Below, piece by piece: positions 14,774 to 14,973 of a stretch of DNA of 14,973 bases; the first letter of the stretch is position 1, and each line of letters starts with the position of its first letter. The DNA lies in assembly GCA_934255105.1 (NCBI GenBank), contig CAKQNH010000035.1, positions 1-14,973 of the forward strand, in the 5' to 3' direction. The notes beneath the pieces were generated by a model that saw only the letters and a list, made by a program, of their open reading frames with translations, was not told the DNA's origin and did not search any database. This stretch comes from an uncultured Pirellulaceae bacterium (lineage in GTDB: Bacteria; Planctomycetota; Planctomycetia; Pirellulales; Pirellulaceae). The position numbers and the translations under genes are program-made.

Positions 14774-14973
14774 GTAAGACAAGCTTCCAGCTTACCTACC
14801 GTGGGATAAGCTTCCAGCTTGTCAGACGTGGGATAAGCTTCCAGCTTGTCAGACGTGGGATAAGCTTCCAGCTTGTCAGACGTGGGACAAGCTTCCAGCT
14901 TGTCAGACGTGGGATAAGCTTCTAGCTTGTCAGACGTGGGATAAGCTTCTAGCTTGTCAGACGTGGGATAAGC
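14774..14973. repeat. 27-bp tandem repeat array with a hairpin in each unit, running off the window
   Basis: Units start at 14774 (degenerate), 14801, 14828, 14855, 14882, 14909, 14936 and 14963 (cut by the window end), exactly 27 bases apart. Each full unit contains GAYAAGCT, a 3-base loop, then AGCTTGTC: an 8-bp stem. Between full units only two sites vary. One is T or C at unit position 7, opposite a G, so pairing survives as G-U or G-C in plus-strand RNA. The other is C or T in the loop. The period is a multiple of three, but no start codon leads into the open frame. There are no unique spacers, so it is not a CRISPR array. Confidence 0.9.

Noticed and set aside
14774..14973. Tandem repeat array taken as a CRISPR array
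   Set aside because: The full 27-base unit repeats with no unique spacers, and no cas genes are present.

Overview
The window looks like chromosomal DNA from a planctomycete, most likely in or near the Pirellulaceae. This rests on protein types rather than any marker gene. They include a redoxin / c-type heme / copper-monooxygenase fusion with EF-hands, HEAT and TPR proteins with signal or anchor sequences, a secretin-N-domain protein without a pore, and a HAF-type propeller. Loose gene packing, frequent GTG/TTG starts and repeat-rich spacers fit the same picture. There are no rRNA or tRNA genes, no transposase, no phage genes and no CRISPR array.

Layout, left to right. Positions 1-299 hold no convincing complete gene but carry a 15-bp tandem duplication, a 12-bp palindrome and a hairpin. 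A TTG-started, membrane-anchored HEAT-like protein (300-1733, minus) is divergent from a secreted conserved protein (1952-3013, plus; GTG start set by an extended Shine-Dalgarno). That gene converges, with a 7-base gap, on a ferritin-like protein (3021-4490, minus). Next come the redoxin/cytochrome/PHM-like/EF-hand fusion (4731-6791, minus) and a DegT-family PLP sugar aminotransferase (6909-8123, minus). A 515-base spacer (8124-8638) follows, holding a long imperfect hairpin, a small hairpin and a terminator-like structure. A likely two-gene minus-strand unit comes next: a large secreted secretin-N-repeat protein (9902-13159) transcribed first, then a seven-repeat propeller protein (8639-9892) 9 bases later. 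A TPR protein (13444-14757, plus) is divergent from this pair. The window ends inside a 27-bp tandem repeat array whose units each contain a hairpin.

Working together: most products are predicted to be exported or membrane-anchored, so the region is mainly about the cell envelope or periplasm. The secretin-N protein and propeller are the only pair whose spacing implies co-expression. The redoxin fusion keeps recognisable candidates for all six copper ligands of peptidylglycine monooxygenases plus a CxxCH heme site, so it is the strongest candidate for an uncharacterised redox enzyme. The ferritin-like and DegT genes show no clear pathway link to their neighbours. Nothing here amounts to a proven new system. 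The most unusual material is the fusion enzyme, the pore-less secretin-like protein, and the repeat families in the spacers (heptamer tracts, long hairpin, 27-bp array).
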